Origin: Phytopseudomonas daroniae
Lineage (GTDB): Bacteria > Pseudomonadota > Gammaproteobacteria > Pseudomonadales > Pseudomonadaceae
DNA length: 64,000 nucleotides
Assembly (NCBI RefSeq): GCF_004327285.1
Contig: NZ_QJUI01000015.1
Coordinates: forward strand, 91,403-155,402
Direction of reading: 5' to 3'
Shown here: positions 44,799 through 53,782 of the stretch, piece by piece
Layout of the letters: every line of letters starts with the position of its first letter
How positions within the stretch are numbered: the first letter of the stretch is position 1
Notes under the pieces: generated by a model
Databases searched by the model: none
The model's input: only the letters and a program-made list of their open reading frames with translations
Told to the model about the DNA's origin: nothing
Made by a program: the position numbers and the translations under genes

Positions 44799-45284
44799 CG
44801 GAGAAGTCCTTATTGGAAGGGTGAAATTTATTTATTCTTTGCCAGCAGACTTGTGCATCACACATGCCAACTTTCATAAATAAATAAACGCCCACATTTC
44901 GGGGCTCTCCCGCCTGCCGCTGAAAATTATCCCGTGCAGAATGCATGACAGTACAGTTAACGAGCAGGCATCGTGCATGCGTTGCCAACACCCTGTGATA
45001 TCAGAATGAAGGCATAGTTTGATCAACCTGACCGCTTATCCCGCTGCCCTTCTATTCAGCTGAACTTAATGTGATGGACTATTTCGTAAAGCTATATGCC
45101 CCGCATTACTTTTATGGAAGCGGAAACCAGGTTTAACGTAACGCCGGACGCTTCGCCGATAGCTACAAAACCAGGCAAGAAAGCGAAACGAGCGGCTGCA
45201 GTGAGAATCAGTAAAGAACCGCTCCCATGACCTTCAAGATCCCTGCTATACGGGGCTCTTGCCACCGAAACAGGAGAACCGACC
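44799..45284. other. AT-rich intergenic region
   Basis: Contains AT-rich ATAAATAAATAAACG near 44876, likely promoter DNA for the minus-strand small gene. No coding frame or repeat is supported between here and the membrane protein at 45285. Confidence 0.4.
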
Positions 45285-45509
45285 ATGAGCACTCCTTCTT
45301 TGTTTTTCTGGCTGGGCGCGATCGCCGTCATCGCATTCATGGATCTCGTGGCGATCATGAATCTATGGCGCAGCGAAAAGAGTTTCAACACTCGTCTGAT
45401 GTGGGCACTTGCCATAATAGTACTGCCCGTGATTGGACTAATTGCATGGGGATATGCCGGGCCACGCGGTATGCCGAAACCGCCCTCTTCGCCCGAACAT
45501 AGCAAATAG
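45285..45509 (+). CDS. PLDc_N-type small membrane protein
   Basis: 74 residues with two membrane helices (about 7-26 and 39-58) separated by a short polar loop WRSEKSFNTRLMW, the pattern of the PLDc_N domain found alone or before phospholipase D-like enzymes. AGGAG precedes the ATG. The function of stand-alone members is unknown. Confidence 0.75.
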   Translation: MSTPSLFFWLGAIAVIAFMDLVAIMNLWRSEKSFNTRLMWALAIIVLPVIGLIAWGYAGPRGMPKPPSSPEHSK

Positions 45510-45597
45510 CCAGCTATTTAACAGTATGACAAGCGTGTTTTATTTGGCACTATAACGCCACTAAAGGAGCAACGCCGGAAGCAATAGTGTGACAACA

Positions 45598-45864
45598 ATG
45601 AGATTTCTGGACGCCATGGCGCTGCTGTACAACTATTTCACCCCAATAGTTGTACGCGTGTCGCTGGATACGCCATCCAGCATGAGCGTCACTCTTGATG
45701 AGCCGGACTACTCCATGGTCATCCATGTCAATGACATTCCTTGTAAAACGTCACTGACACCGATGGAAGTATTCGAAATCATTCAATTGATAGAAGACCG
45801 AGTGCGTAGCGAAGCACCGGAGGTTTTCGACCGCCACCGCGTGCACAAGATGCTGCGCCAGTAA
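45598..45864 (+). CDS. Small protein of unknown function
   Basis: 88 residues (91 if the GTG at 45589 is used). Soluble, with mixed beta/alpha character and a C-terminal helix (LIEDRVRSEAPEVFDRHRVH). Not recognised. The nearest AAGGAG is too far upstream for either start, so the start is uncertain. Confidence 0.55.
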   Translation: MRFLDAMALLYNYFTPIVVRVSLDTPSSMSVTLDEPDYSMVIHVNDIPCKTSLTPMEVFEIIQLIEDRVRSEAPEVFDRHRVHKMLRQ

Positions 45865-45873
45865 CCACCCGCC

Positions 45874-46311
45874 TTATGCATCCGAGACGGCGCTGCGGTG
45901 TTGATGAATCGCCTCCAGCAGTACCACCAGCTCCGCTGCCGATGGAATCGTCCGGCCACCGAGTTCATCCTGCACCGTTCCCTCCACACTGTCCGTCAGC
46001 AAACCGAAGCGATTCAGTGCCTCGGTAAGCGCCTGGTCATCCAGGCCCTGCTGTTTGAGCAAACGCAACAGGCTGTCCCACACATCACGCAGATCAGCCT
46101 GGTGATCACGGCCATCCGGCCAGGCATGGCCAACGCGTGGTTCCGGATGCATTTCTGCAACCGTCACCTCCCCCTCGTACGCCCGCACGAAACCGCCGGC
46201 CTTGGCGACACTGCCATTTCGCGAGGCACGGTGCCAGGCCGCCTGCGCCAGGATTGGCAACGTGGTTTTGCACTGCAGTTCATCGTCGAGATAAATCCTG
46301 AATTCGCCCAT
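45874..46311 (-). CDS. Conserved-looking protein of unknown function
   Basis: 145 residues, soluble, mildly acidic; N-terminal half with FRIYLDDELQ and a WHRASRNGS turn, C-terminal half helical. No family recognised. A GGAGG site seven bases before the ATG and normal codon use support expression. Convergent with the preceding small gene, nine bases apart. Confidence 0.65.
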   Translation of the reverse strand: MGEFRIYLDDELQCKTTLPILAQAAWHRASRNGSVAKAGGFVRAYEGEVTVAEMHPEPRVGHAWPDGRDHQADLRDVWDSLLRLLKQQGLDDQALTEALNRFGLLTDSVEGTVQDELGGRTIPSAAELVVLLEAIHQHRSAVSDA

Positions 46312-46482
46312 GTGTTCCTCCAGCCAGCATCGTGGTTATCGAGCATCAGATAATTTGATCCGGGCAAGCGCGAGAGATTCCGATTTTCTGTGGCTCACAG
46401 GGCACCAAATCGCCTTCTGGAAGCATCCTGAAACAGACAGCAATTACCCGAACTCAAGCTTCTGTTCGGCCTCCTAACCTTA

Positions 46483-46733
46483 GAGCCTGTTCACGATCTT
46501 TGTGCACTTGGCAAACAGGAACCCGTATCCCTATAGATCGGCGGCAATGTGGCGATAGCGGCCGCTCACCCCGTAGGGTGGATGACGCTCTTTTCATCCA
46601 CCATTGCGATCGCTAGGTTGGTGGACGGATCGGGCCGCGCAGGTGAAGCGTCGTCCACGTCATGAAGCCCACCAAATCGAATGTCCGCTATCGCCTTTCT
46701 GCTGTCATTGCTCGAAAGATCGTGAACAGGTTC
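46483..46733. mobile_element. IS5-like MITE (non-autonomous, about 250 bp)
   Basis: Terminal inverted repeats GAGCCTGTTCACGATCTTT (46483-46501) and its reverse complement with one mismatch (46715-46733). The element is flanked by TTA on both sides (46480-46482 and 46734-46736), a TNA-type target duplication as made by the IS1031 group of the IS5 family. No transposase frame inside. The interior carries a GTAGGGTGGATGACGCTC hairpin related to 52248-52349. Confidence 0.7.
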
Positions 46734-46766
46734 TTAGAGCCCGTTAAAGCCTAAAAGGAGAACAAC

Positions 46767-46990
46767 ATGAGCAAGACACCGATAGATCAGACCCCACCGA
46801 ACAGCCCGGCCAAGGATGTGGAAGGCGACAACGTCAATGTGGTGAAGAAGAGAATCAACGATCCGGGGAAAAGACCGAGACCATCGACCGCGTCATCACC
46901 CCGACCTCGATCAAGACTAAAGAGCAGGAAGCGGAGAAGATCAGACAGGCCTCTGAAGAGGCGAAACGCAAGATCGATCAGCAGAACTGA
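46767..46990 (+). pseudogene. Small hydrophilic protein gene with a frameshift
   Basis: Starts MSKTPIDQTPPNSPAKDVEG behind AAGGAG. At the GGGGAAAA run (46865-46872) the natural continuation moves to another frame, ETIDRVITPTSIKTKEQEAE and on to RKIDQQN with a TGA at 46988. The zero-frame continuation is Arg/Ser-rich nonsense. One base was lost or gained there, either a real mutation or a sequencing error. Not recognised. The run does not form a proper slippery heptamer. Confidence 0.6.
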
Positions 46991-47200
46991 GATCGCAATA
47001 CACGGATCGATTGTACTGACGGTCGATCTGTAAAAACTCACTCGGCTGATGTAGGGACGCACAGCCTTGGTGAGATGTTGCGCTTAGACGGCGCAGTACA
47101 TCCGGTGCTGTCGATGCAGGATCAATCGGCACGGTGAAATGAGCATGTGGGCCCCGGTCTGAAAGCCGGCCCACAGCGGGCGTGCTGCGGGCCGCTTCGT

Positions 47201-48106
47201 TCAAGGCAGCGGATTACCGCCAGTTACCCCGAAGGTTTCCCCGGTGATGTAGCTCGACTCCTGAGACGCCAGCAGCACGTAGAGCGATGCGCACTCCGCC
47301 GGCTGGCCAGGGCGCTTCATCGGCACTTGCGAGCCAAAGGTCGGGATCTTTTCCTGCGGTTGACCATCGGTGGGCTGCAGTACAGTCCAGATCGGGCCCG
47401 GCGCGACAGCGTTGACGCGAATACCCTGCTCGATGACCTGGCTCGACAGCGCCTTGGTGAAGGCCACGATCGCTGCCTTGGTGGATGCGTAGTCGAGCAG
47501 CGTCTTGGATGGATCGTAGGACTGGATCGACGCCGTGTTGATGATGGTGGCACCGGGCGGCATGTGCGGTACCGCCGCCTTGCACAGCCAGAACAGCGCG
47601 TAGACGTTGGTTTTGAACGTATGGTCGAACTGCTCGGTACTCAGCTCGGAAATGTGCTGCTGAGCGATCTGCTTGCCAGCCACGTTGACGAGAATATCCA
47701 GGCCACCCAATGCCTCGACGGCGTCCTTGACCAGGGAAACGCAAAACGCTTCGTCCTTCAGATCACCCGGTATGGCGATGGCACGACGGCCTTCGGCAGC
47801 GATCAGCGCCACGACTTCCCGAGCGTCAGGCTCCTCTTCGGGCAAGTAGTTGAGCACGATGTCCGCGCCTTCTCGGGCGTAGGCAATGGCAGCCGCACGG
47901 CCGATACCGGAGTCGGCACCGGTGATCAGCGCCTTGCGCCCGGCCAGGCGACCGAAACCCACATAGCTCTCTTCACCGTGATCCGGCTTGGGGGTCATCT
48001 CGCGATCCAGGCCGGGTTCGGGTTGGTGCTGAGCGGGGAATTCGGGCTGCGGGTATTGGGTCAGCGGATTCTGCATGGCGTATTGATTGGTGGTATTGCG
48101 GGTCAT
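47201..48106 (-). CDS. SDR family oxidoreductase (YghA-like)
   Basis: 301 residues. A 45-residue hydrophilic N-terminal arm (PLTQYPQPEFPAQHQPEPGL) precedes a classical SDR: cofactor loop ALITGADSGIGRAAAIAYA, NVAGKQ, catalytic serine in INTASIQSY and YASTK, and a C-terminal ITGETFGVTGGNPLP. The N-terminal arm is typical of the YghA/glucose-dehydrogenase-like group associated with general stress. Substrate unknown. Confidence 0.9.
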   Translation of the reverse strand: MTRNTTNQYAMQNPLTQYPQPEFPAQHQPEPGLDREMTPKPDHGEESYVGFGRLAGRKALITGADSGIGRAAAIAYAREGADIVLNYLPEEEPDAREVVALIAAEGRRAIAIPGDLKDEAFCVSLVKDAVEALGGLDILVNVAGKQIAQQHISELSTEQFDHTFKTNVYALFWLCKAAVPHMPPGATIINTASIQSYDPSKTLLDYASTKAAIVAFTKALSSQVIEQGIRVNAVAPGPIWTVLQPTDGQPQEKIPTFGSQVPMKRPGQPAECASLYVLLASQESSYITGETFGVTGGNPLP

Positions 48107-48250
48107 CGGATTCTCCTGCGGTTGCTGGTGGGTTCACGGTTGCCGCCAGGGATGAAAAAGCGCAATCGCTGCAGCTTGGAAACGGCTGCGTCTGAATTAG
48201 GAAGAGAGCCGCCGGTTTGAAGTTCAAACCTTCCGAGCAGTGGCTAGGGT

Positions 48251-48291
48251 CTGTTGACGTTTCAGCGCAAGCCGCGTTACCGCGTCAACAG
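48251..48291. terminator. Hairpin after the molybdoenzyme gene
   Basis: CTGTTGACG and CGTCAACAG pair around a GC-rich 23-base centre, lying between two minus-strand genes directly after the ydeP-like stop. Probable transcription terminator; no clear T-run. Confidence 0.45.
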
Positions 48292-48294
48292 CCC

Positions 48295-50652
48295 CTAACG
48301 CTGCGAGGCGATGACCGCTGAACCCTGTGGCAGGGTGTCACCTGGAGCAAGCGCATCGCTGAGACGCAGCGTTACCGGGATCGACTTGGCCGCCGGCACC
48401 TTGCTGCGCTCGGCGTGATGCCAGAGCGGCACCAACGGATTGCACTCCGGGTAGTAGGCGGCACAGCAGCCCTGGGGAACGTCGTAGGCAAGGATCTGTA
48501 GCGGCCCGACCCGGCGTTCGATTTCCGGTTCTACCGCCGTGGTCACGTCCACCCAATCGCCCGCCGCTAGTCCAAGGCGGACGATGTCATCGGTATTCAT
48601 GAAGATCACCGAACGGGTGCCGTATACGCCTCGGAAGCGGTCGTTGTAGCCATAGATGGTGGTGTTGAACTGGTCGTTGCTGCGGATCGTCATCAATTGC
48701 AGTACATCGCGCCGCACATAGGGTGCTTGCACGTCATCGTCGGCAATCAGGTGTTCGGGCGTCACGAACTGCGCCTTGCCACTTTCGGTGGCCCACTCGC
48801 GCCTGGCCGCGCCCAGCGGACGGTGAAAGCCACCTGGTTCCCACATGCGCTGATTGAAGTCGTGGAAGGTCTCCGGATAGATCGTGGCAATCGCCTGGCG
48901 AATCAGGGAGTAGTCCCGTCGCCAGGCATCCCAGTCGATAGCGACTTGCGGTGACAACGTGCTGCGCGCCAGCCCGGCGATTATTGCCGGCTCTGAACGC
49001 AGGTGTTCGCTGGCCGGCTCGCTGCTGCCGTGCCAGCCATGGATGCAGCCCGTGCTGTCTTCGGTGCTGTGGCTTTGCTCCACGCCCTCCTGGCGATCAG
49101 CCTCGATCCGCCCCAGGCAGGGCAACAGCCAGGCCTGCTCGCCCGGCAGCAGATGGGAATGGTTGAGCTTGGTCGCCACCTGCACATTGAGTTTCAAACG
49201 CTGCCAGGCCGGCTCGATCTGCGTGGTATCCGGCACCGCACGAATGAAGTTGCCGCCCAGGCTGACGAAGCCCCGCACACGCCCGTCGAGCATGGCGCTA
49301 CAGGCGTCGACGGTGCACAGCCCCATCTGCTTCGGCACGGTGAATTTGAAATGCTGCTCGATAAGCTCGACCGGCACCTTGGCCGGATCTTCGGCGATAC
49401 CGACGGTGCGCTGGCCCTGTACGTTGGAATGCCCGCGCACCGGGCAGATACCGGCGCCCGGTTTGCCGATGTTGCCACGCAGCATCAGCAGGTTCACCAG
49501 CATCTGCACGTTCTGCACGCCCTGGCGATGCTGGGTCAGGCCCATGCCGTAGATGATCATGACCCGCTGTGCCTGGGCGTAGGTCATTGCCGTCGCTTCC
49601 ATCGCGCCGCGGTTGAGCCCGGTGATGGACTCCAGCTCGGCCCAGTCCTGCTCGCGCACATAGCGTATGAAGTCTTCGGCCCCTTCGGTATGGGTAGCGA
49701 TGAAATCCTCGTCCAGCACAGCAGGTGCATCGCGCTGCAGGGCGGCGTCGTGCATATCCAGCAGCGCCTTGGCGACACCGGTGATCGCAGCGGTGTCGCC
49801 ACCAATGGCCACCTGGTGGTATTGGGTGCTGATCTGCGTCGAGTTGGGGCCAAGCATCTCACTTGGCGACTGAGGATTGACGAAGCGCTGCAGGCCCCGT
49901 TCCTTGAGTGGATTGAAGGTGATGATCGGTACGTCGCGCTGCCGGGCTTCCTGCAACTGATGGAGCATACGCGGGCTGTTGCTGCCCACGTTCTGGCCGA
50001 AGAACAGCATGCAGTCGGTATGCTCGAAATCGTCGAGAGTCACGGTACCGACCGGCACACCGATGCTTTCCTGCAGCCCCACCGAGGTGCTCTCGTGGCA
50101 CATGTTGGAACTGTCCGGCAGGTTATTGGTGCCATAGGCGCGGGCGAATAGCTGGTACATGAACGAGGCTTCCAGCGAGGCGCGCCCCGAAGCGTAGAAC
50201 ACCACTTCATCGGGTTTCATTGCCCGCAGGCTGGCGCCGATTTCCTCATATGCCGTTTCCCAGGTGGTTTCCTCGTAGCGATCGTTGCTGGCGTTGTAGC
50301 GCAGCGGATGCGTCAGGCGGCCGTGCTGTTCCAGCGCATGGGCTGACCAACTTCTCAACTCGGACACACTGTGCTCAGCGAAGAATGCCGGGGCGGTACG
50401 TTTCGCGGTCAGTTCCCATGCCGTGGCCTTGGCGCCGTTCTCGCAAAACTCCATGGGATGGGTGTCGCCAGGCTTGGCCCAGGCGCAACTCACACAGGCG
50501 AACCCCGAGGGTTTGTTCTGTTTGAACAACGCCGCTCCGATCTTCAGCACCGCCTGTTCACGCAGCACAACGTTCGCCACGGACTTGGCCGAACCCCAGC
50601 CACCGGCTGCTCCGGTATAGGGTCGATAGCGGGTTTTCGGATCAGTCAGCAT
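48295..50652 (-). CDS. YdeP-type molybdopterin oxidoreductase (FdhF/YdeP family)
   Basis: 785 residues, formate-dehydrogenase-alpha-like enzyme using a bis-MGD cofactor. N-terminal CVSCAW and FCENG cysteines suggest an iron-sulfur site; the active-site region FMYQLFARAYGTNNLPDSSN then MCHEST carries the likely Mo ligand. MPT-binding segments include LFFGQNVGSNSPRM, GICPVRGHSNVQGQ and the C-terminal NDQFNTTIYGYNDRFRGV. YdeP is linked to acid resistance in E. coli; the substrate is unknown. The ATG at 50652 is six bases after AGGAG and preferred to one five codons earlier. No partner subunit or fdhD is adjacent. Confidence 0.9.
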   Translation of the reverse strand: MLTDPKTRYRPYTGAAGGWGSAKSVANVVLREQAVLKIGAALFKQNKPSGFACVSCAWAKPGDTHPMEFCENGAKATAWELTAKRTAPAFFAEHSVSELRSWSAHALEQHGRLTHPLRYNASNDRYEETTWETAYEEIGASLRAMKPDEVVFYASGRASLEASFMYQLFARAYGTNNLPDSSNMCHESTSVGLQESIGVPVGTVTLDDFEHTDCMLFFGQNVGSNSPRMLHQLQEARQRDVPIITFNPLKERGLQRFVNPQSPSEMLGPNSTQISTQYHQVAIGGDTAAITGVAKALLDMHDAALQRDAPAVLDEDFIATHTEGAEDFIRYVREQDWAELESITGLNRGAMEATAMTYAQAQRVMIIYGMGLTQHRQGVQNVQMLVNLLMLRGNIGKPGAGICPVRGHSNVQGQRTVGIAEDPAKVPVELIEQHFKFTVPKQMGLCTVDACSAMLDGRVRGFVSLGGNFIRAVPDTTQIEPAWQRLKLNVQVATKLNHSHLLPGEQAWLLPCLGRIEADRQEGVEQSHSTEDSTGCIHGWHGSSEPASEHLRSEPAIIAGLARSTLSPQVAIDWDAWRRDYSLIRQAIATIYPETFHDFNQRMWEPGGFHRPLGAARREWATESGKAQFVTPEHLIADDDVQAPYVRRDVLQLMTIRSNDQFNTTIYGYNDRFRGVYGTRSVIFMNTDDIVRLGLAAGDWVDVTTAVEPEIERRVGPLQILAYDVPQGCCAAYYPECNPLVPLWHHAERSKVPAAKSIPVTLRLSDALAPGDTLPQGSAVIASQR

Positions 50653-50771
50653 TACCCTCTCCTGCACGTGGCTCGTATGAGTACGACGAAGCCGTTTTGC
50701 GAAAGGTTCGGGTTAATAGCCCTATGGTCTGGCGGGTCGTTTATGACCGTTTGTGTCCTGGCTGATCAAGC

Positions 50772-51063
50772 GAAGCGGCGCTTTGCCGGGGGCAATGGCA
50801 GGCACCAGCCAACACAAGCGCCCAGCCGCCGAGGTAGAACCGTAGGGTGGACAACGCTTTTTTTGTCCACCATCCCAGCACCACCATGGTGGATGGATAA
50901 AACGACATCCACCCTACGAAGCGGCACTTTGTCCGGGGCAATGGCAGGCACCAGCCAACACAATCGCCCAGCCGCCGAGGTAGAACCGTAGGGTGGACAA
51001 CGCTTTTTTTGTCCACCATCCCAACACCGCCATGGTGGATGGATAAAGCGACATCCACCCTAC
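50772..51063. repeat. Array of two 146-bp tandem repeats
   Basis: Units 50772-50917 and 50918-51063 begin GAAGCGGC and end CATCCACCCTAC. Each carries a 78-base hairpin (first copy 50841-50918) with outer arms CGTAGGGTGGA and TCCACCCTACG. The partial unit GATCAAGCGAAGCGGCG follows, abutting the DUF421 stop codon. Open frames inside are a by-product of the repeat. Confidence 0.85.
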
Positions 51064-51088
51064 GCAGCTGATCAAGCGAAGCGGCGTG

Positions 51089-51532
51089 TCATTCGTTGGG
51101 AATGATGGAGATCTTGCCGTTCTTCTCGATGATGGCGAACTTGATCTGCTCCACGCGCTCCAGACCCTGTTTCTCACGTGCCGATTCAAGAATGTCTTCG
51201 ACCCTCATATGAGCCGCCCTCAGCCGCCCCTCCAGAGGCCGGCCATGCTCAACGACAATCACGGGCGAGCCCTCGAGCCAAAGATCCAGGCGCGGCCATC
51301 GCCACTTGATGCGCGACAGCGCGACGTCAATGGTCAGCAGGGTCACAATCACCAGCAGCGCATTGGTCACTGAAAAATCGTCGCCAAGCAGTGCCTGCTG
51401 AGTCGCTTCGCCGATGATCAGCAACAGCACGAAATCGAATAGCGTCAACTCGCTAAGCGAGCGCCTGCCGGAGAATTTGAACAGGATCATCAGGGCGAAG
51501 TAGATCGCCGCCGCTCGCAATACCGCGTCCAT
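51089..51532 (-). CDS. DUF421 (YetF-like) membrane protein
   Basis: 147 residues. Two to three N-terminal helices including FKFSGRRSLSELTLFDFVLL (the DUF421 signature GRR-x-L-x(3)-T-x-FD), then a cytoplasmic alpha/beta domain (SPVIVVEHGRPLEGRLRAAH). Function unknown. The ATG at 51532 has GAGG nine bases upstream. It lies ten bases after its upstream partner gene, with repeat arrays on both sides of the pair. Confidence 0.88.
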   Translation of the reverse strand: MDAVLRAAAIYFALMILFKFSGRRSLSELTLFDFVLLLIIGEATQQALLGDDFSVTNALLVIVTLLTIDVALSRIKWRWPRLDLWLEGSPVIVVEHGRPLEGRLRAAHMRVEDILESAREKQGLERVEQIKFAIIEKNGKISIIPNE

Positions 51533-51542
51533 CGTGTTGACC

Positions 51543-52061
51543 TCAGGGGTAGATGAATTGGCGAAGCGAAACCGTCTCACCGGCAATGCCGACTCTGGAG
51601 CGGAACATCCCGACGCCCTCGGCGCGCAATGACAAATAGAGACGCGCATGGCCTGTCGCGTCCGGCTGCACGGTGAATGACAGGCCATCGTGCAGGGATT
51701 CGCTGGTCAACGGCTGCGGGTAGAGACTTTCCAGAGTCGTGTTGTCGAACTGCTCCCCGGTGAGGGTGATCTGCACCGGCGCGTCACCGGCATGGTGGGC
51801 TTCGATCACCATCGAGGTGGTGGCGCCGTTGCGCAAGAAACGCTCGTAATGCACCTGCAGATCGTTGCCTGGACTTGCGCCCACGGTGTCGCTGAGCAGC
51901 CCGTTGGAAAATACGCCAAGCAGGGTCAGCAGCACGATCGCTGGCAACAGCAGGCAACCCAGCTGTTCGATGAACCAGAAACGTTGCTGAACCCGTATGT
52001 TCTCTTCTACGGGAACACGACGGCTTTGTGCCTCATCCGGATCGAGCTGCGAGCGGCTCAT
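51543..52061 (-). CDS. Membrane-anchored protein of unknown function, partner of DUF421 gene
   Basis: 172 residues. Cytoplasmic N-terminus (about 1-30), one helix about 35-58, then an exported beta-rich domain (about 60-172) that may be FixH-like in fold. Start ATG 52061 has GAGG eight bases upstream. Operon spacing with the DUF421 gene suggests a joint envelope role; none is known. Confidence 0.7.
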   Translation of the reverse strand: MSRSQLDPDEAQSRRVPVEENIRVQQRFWFIEQLGCLLLPAIVLLTLLGVFSNGLLSDTVGASPGNDLQVHYERFLRNGATTSMVIEAHHAGDAPVQITLTGEQFDNTTLESLYPQPLTSESLHDGLSFTVQPDATGHARLYLSLRAEGVGMFRSRVGIAGETVSLRQFIYP

Positions 52062-52247
52062 GCCAATGACCTCCTCGGGCCTGTACTTGAGTGACCGCCC
52101 CGCCAAGCGCTCGGTTCGAACAATCGGACACCCGAGCGAAAACAGGCACCTCACGGGAAGTACCTGTTTGCATGACGCGATATTTACTTGTTAGCGATCA
52201 GTAGCAGGTCATCAGGTTGCGGTAATCCGGGGTGTGGCGTTAGCGGA

Positions 52248-52349
52248 CGTAAGGTGGATCGGGGCGCGTAGCTGACGCTCTTTTCATCCACCATTGCGAT
52301 TGCAGAGCGGTGGACGGATCGGGCCGCGTAGGCAAGCGTCGTCCACCCG
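52248..52349. repeat. Hairpin element related to the MITE interior
   Basis: Shares GCTGACGCTCTTTTCATCCA, CCATTGCGAT, GGTGGACGGATCGGGCCGCG and AGCGTCGTCCAC with the inner part of the element at 46483-46733, but has no terminal repeats. It immediately precedes the second 146-bp array. Confidence 0.65.
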
Positions 52350-52361
52350 AACTGATCAAGC

Positions 52362-52813
52362 GAAGCGGCGCTTTGCCCGGGGGCAATGGCGGGCACCAGC
52401 CAACACAATCGTCCAACCGCCGAGGTAGAACCGTAGGGTGGACAACGCTTTTTTTGTCCACCATCCCAGCACCACCATGGTGGATGGATAAAGCGACATC
52501 CACCCTACGCACTGATCAAGCGAAGCGGCACTTTGTCCGGGGAAATGGCAGGCACCAGCCAACACAATCGCCCAGCCGCCGAGGTAGAACCGTAGGGTGG
52601 ACAACGCTTTTTTTGTCCACCATCCCAGCACCGCCATGGTGGATGGATAAAGCGACATCCACCCTACGAAACGGCACTTTGTCCGGGGCAATGGCGGGCA
52701 CCAGCCAACACAATCGCCCAGCCGCCGAGGTAGAACCGTAGGGTGGACAACGCTTTTTTTGTCCACCATCCCAGCACCACCATGCTGGATGGATAAAGCG
52801 ACATCCACCCTAC
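52362..52813. repeat. Array of three 146-bp tandem repeats
   Basis: Units 52362-52508, 52522-52667 and 52668-52813, the first two separated by a 13-base linker. Same unit as at 50772-51063, with the CGTAGGGTGGAC...GTCCACC...GGTGGAT...TCCACCCTACG hairpin in each. No spacers or cas genes, so not a CRISPR array. Confidence 0.85.
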
Positions 52814-52839
52814 GCACCCCGATCCACCCTACGCCTATG

Positions 52840-53727
52840 TCAGCGAAAAGCGCCGAGCAACTGAGCGATCACTTCAGTTTCCACGTCGGCATCCCTGGCA
52901 TCTTTCTGAAACACCGCGCAACTCGCCGTACCACTGCTCGTGGCGCAACGGTAAACCGCAATCACACTGCCCGGCCCAACGCCGGTGTGACCGCTGAGAA
53001 CGATGCCGCCCTCGATATCGCCCTGCATCAAACCCAGGGCATAACCTGGAACTGTCCATGGCCGCCCTGGAATCGGGCCACCCAGCACGCGTCGCGCTTG
53101 CATATCCTCCAACAGCGCTGCGGGCAGCAGGCTTCCACCCAGCAGTCGATCGAGCAGCAAGGCCGCGTCCGACAATCTGCCAACCAGCAGGCCGTGGTAG
53201 ACCCAACCGGGATGGTAAGTTGCAGCACTGCCCATATCGACATCACGCAGGTCTGCGGGTGTCTTCACCAATCGAGCGAGCGGCACCCCAAGCGGCTGCA
53301 GCACGCGCTGCCGTATGGCGTTTTCGAGGTCGGTGCCACTGAGTTGCTCTATCAGCCGAGTGACGTACAGGTAGCCAACATTGGAATAACCCCAGCCAAC
53401 GCCCGGCTGGTAACGCAACCTCGCCGCATCGAGGCGCTCCAGCATGTCGTCGGCCGGCCAGGGCTTATCGCCACGGGCAACGGCGGCATGGTAGTCGGCA
53501 AGTTCGGAATAATCCGCCAGGCCACTTTCATGCCTCAGCAGTTGGCGCAGGGTGAAAGGGCCGCCAAGCACGACATCGTCAAGCGACACCAGCCCATCAC
53601 GCACCAGGGTCAGAGCAGTCGCAGCCAACACGGTCTTGGTGAAACTCCACCAGGGTACGAGTGGTTCCTGACGGTCAGCAGCCGAGAGCTGGCCATTCAC
53701 CACGAACGAGCGTGCAAATGTCGACAT
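52840..53727 (-). CDS. Serine hydrolase, class C beta-lactamase-like fold
   Basis: 295 residues. Nucleophile motif SFTK (SxxK) near residue 28 and YSN (YxN) near residue 112, in the order of esterase/penicillin-binding-like proteins; the third motif is not obvious (HTGVG in its place). No signal peptide, so probably cytoplasmic, which argues against a role as beta-lactamase. ATG 53727 has GAGG eight bases upstream. Substrate unknown. Confidence 0.82.
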   Translation of the reverse strand: MSTFARSFVVNGQLSAADRQEPLVPWWSFTKTVLAATALTLVRDGLVSLDDVVLGGPFTLRQLLRHESGLADYSELADYHAAVARGDKPWPADDMLERLDAARLRYQPGVGWGYSNVGYLYVTRLIEQLSGTDLENAIRQRVLQPLGVPLARLVKTPADLRDVDMGSAATYHPGWVYHGLLVGRLSDAALLLDRLLGGSLLPAALLEDMQARRVLGGPIPGRPWTVPGYALGLMQGDIEGGIVLSGHTGVGPGSVIAVYRCATSSGTASCAVFQKDARDADVETEVIAQLLGAFR

Positions 53728-53782
53728 CCGAGTCACCTCTGATAAATCCAAAGTACGCAAAAGAGTCAGGCAGGCACCCGCA

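Noticed and set aside
46865..46872. Programmed -1 frameshift
   Set aside because: G GGG AAA does not satisfy the X XXY YYZ slippery pattern, and no downstream pseudoknot is evident; a simple indel is more likely.
52362..52813. CRISPR array
   Set aside because: Units are 146 bp and nearly contiguous without variable spacers, and no cas genes are present.
50741..52817. Several small open frames in the repeat arrays encoding similar peptides such as SIHHGGAGMVDKKSVVHPTV
   Set aside because: They recur only because the 146-bp unit recurs; no ribosome sites, and frames differ at unit edges.
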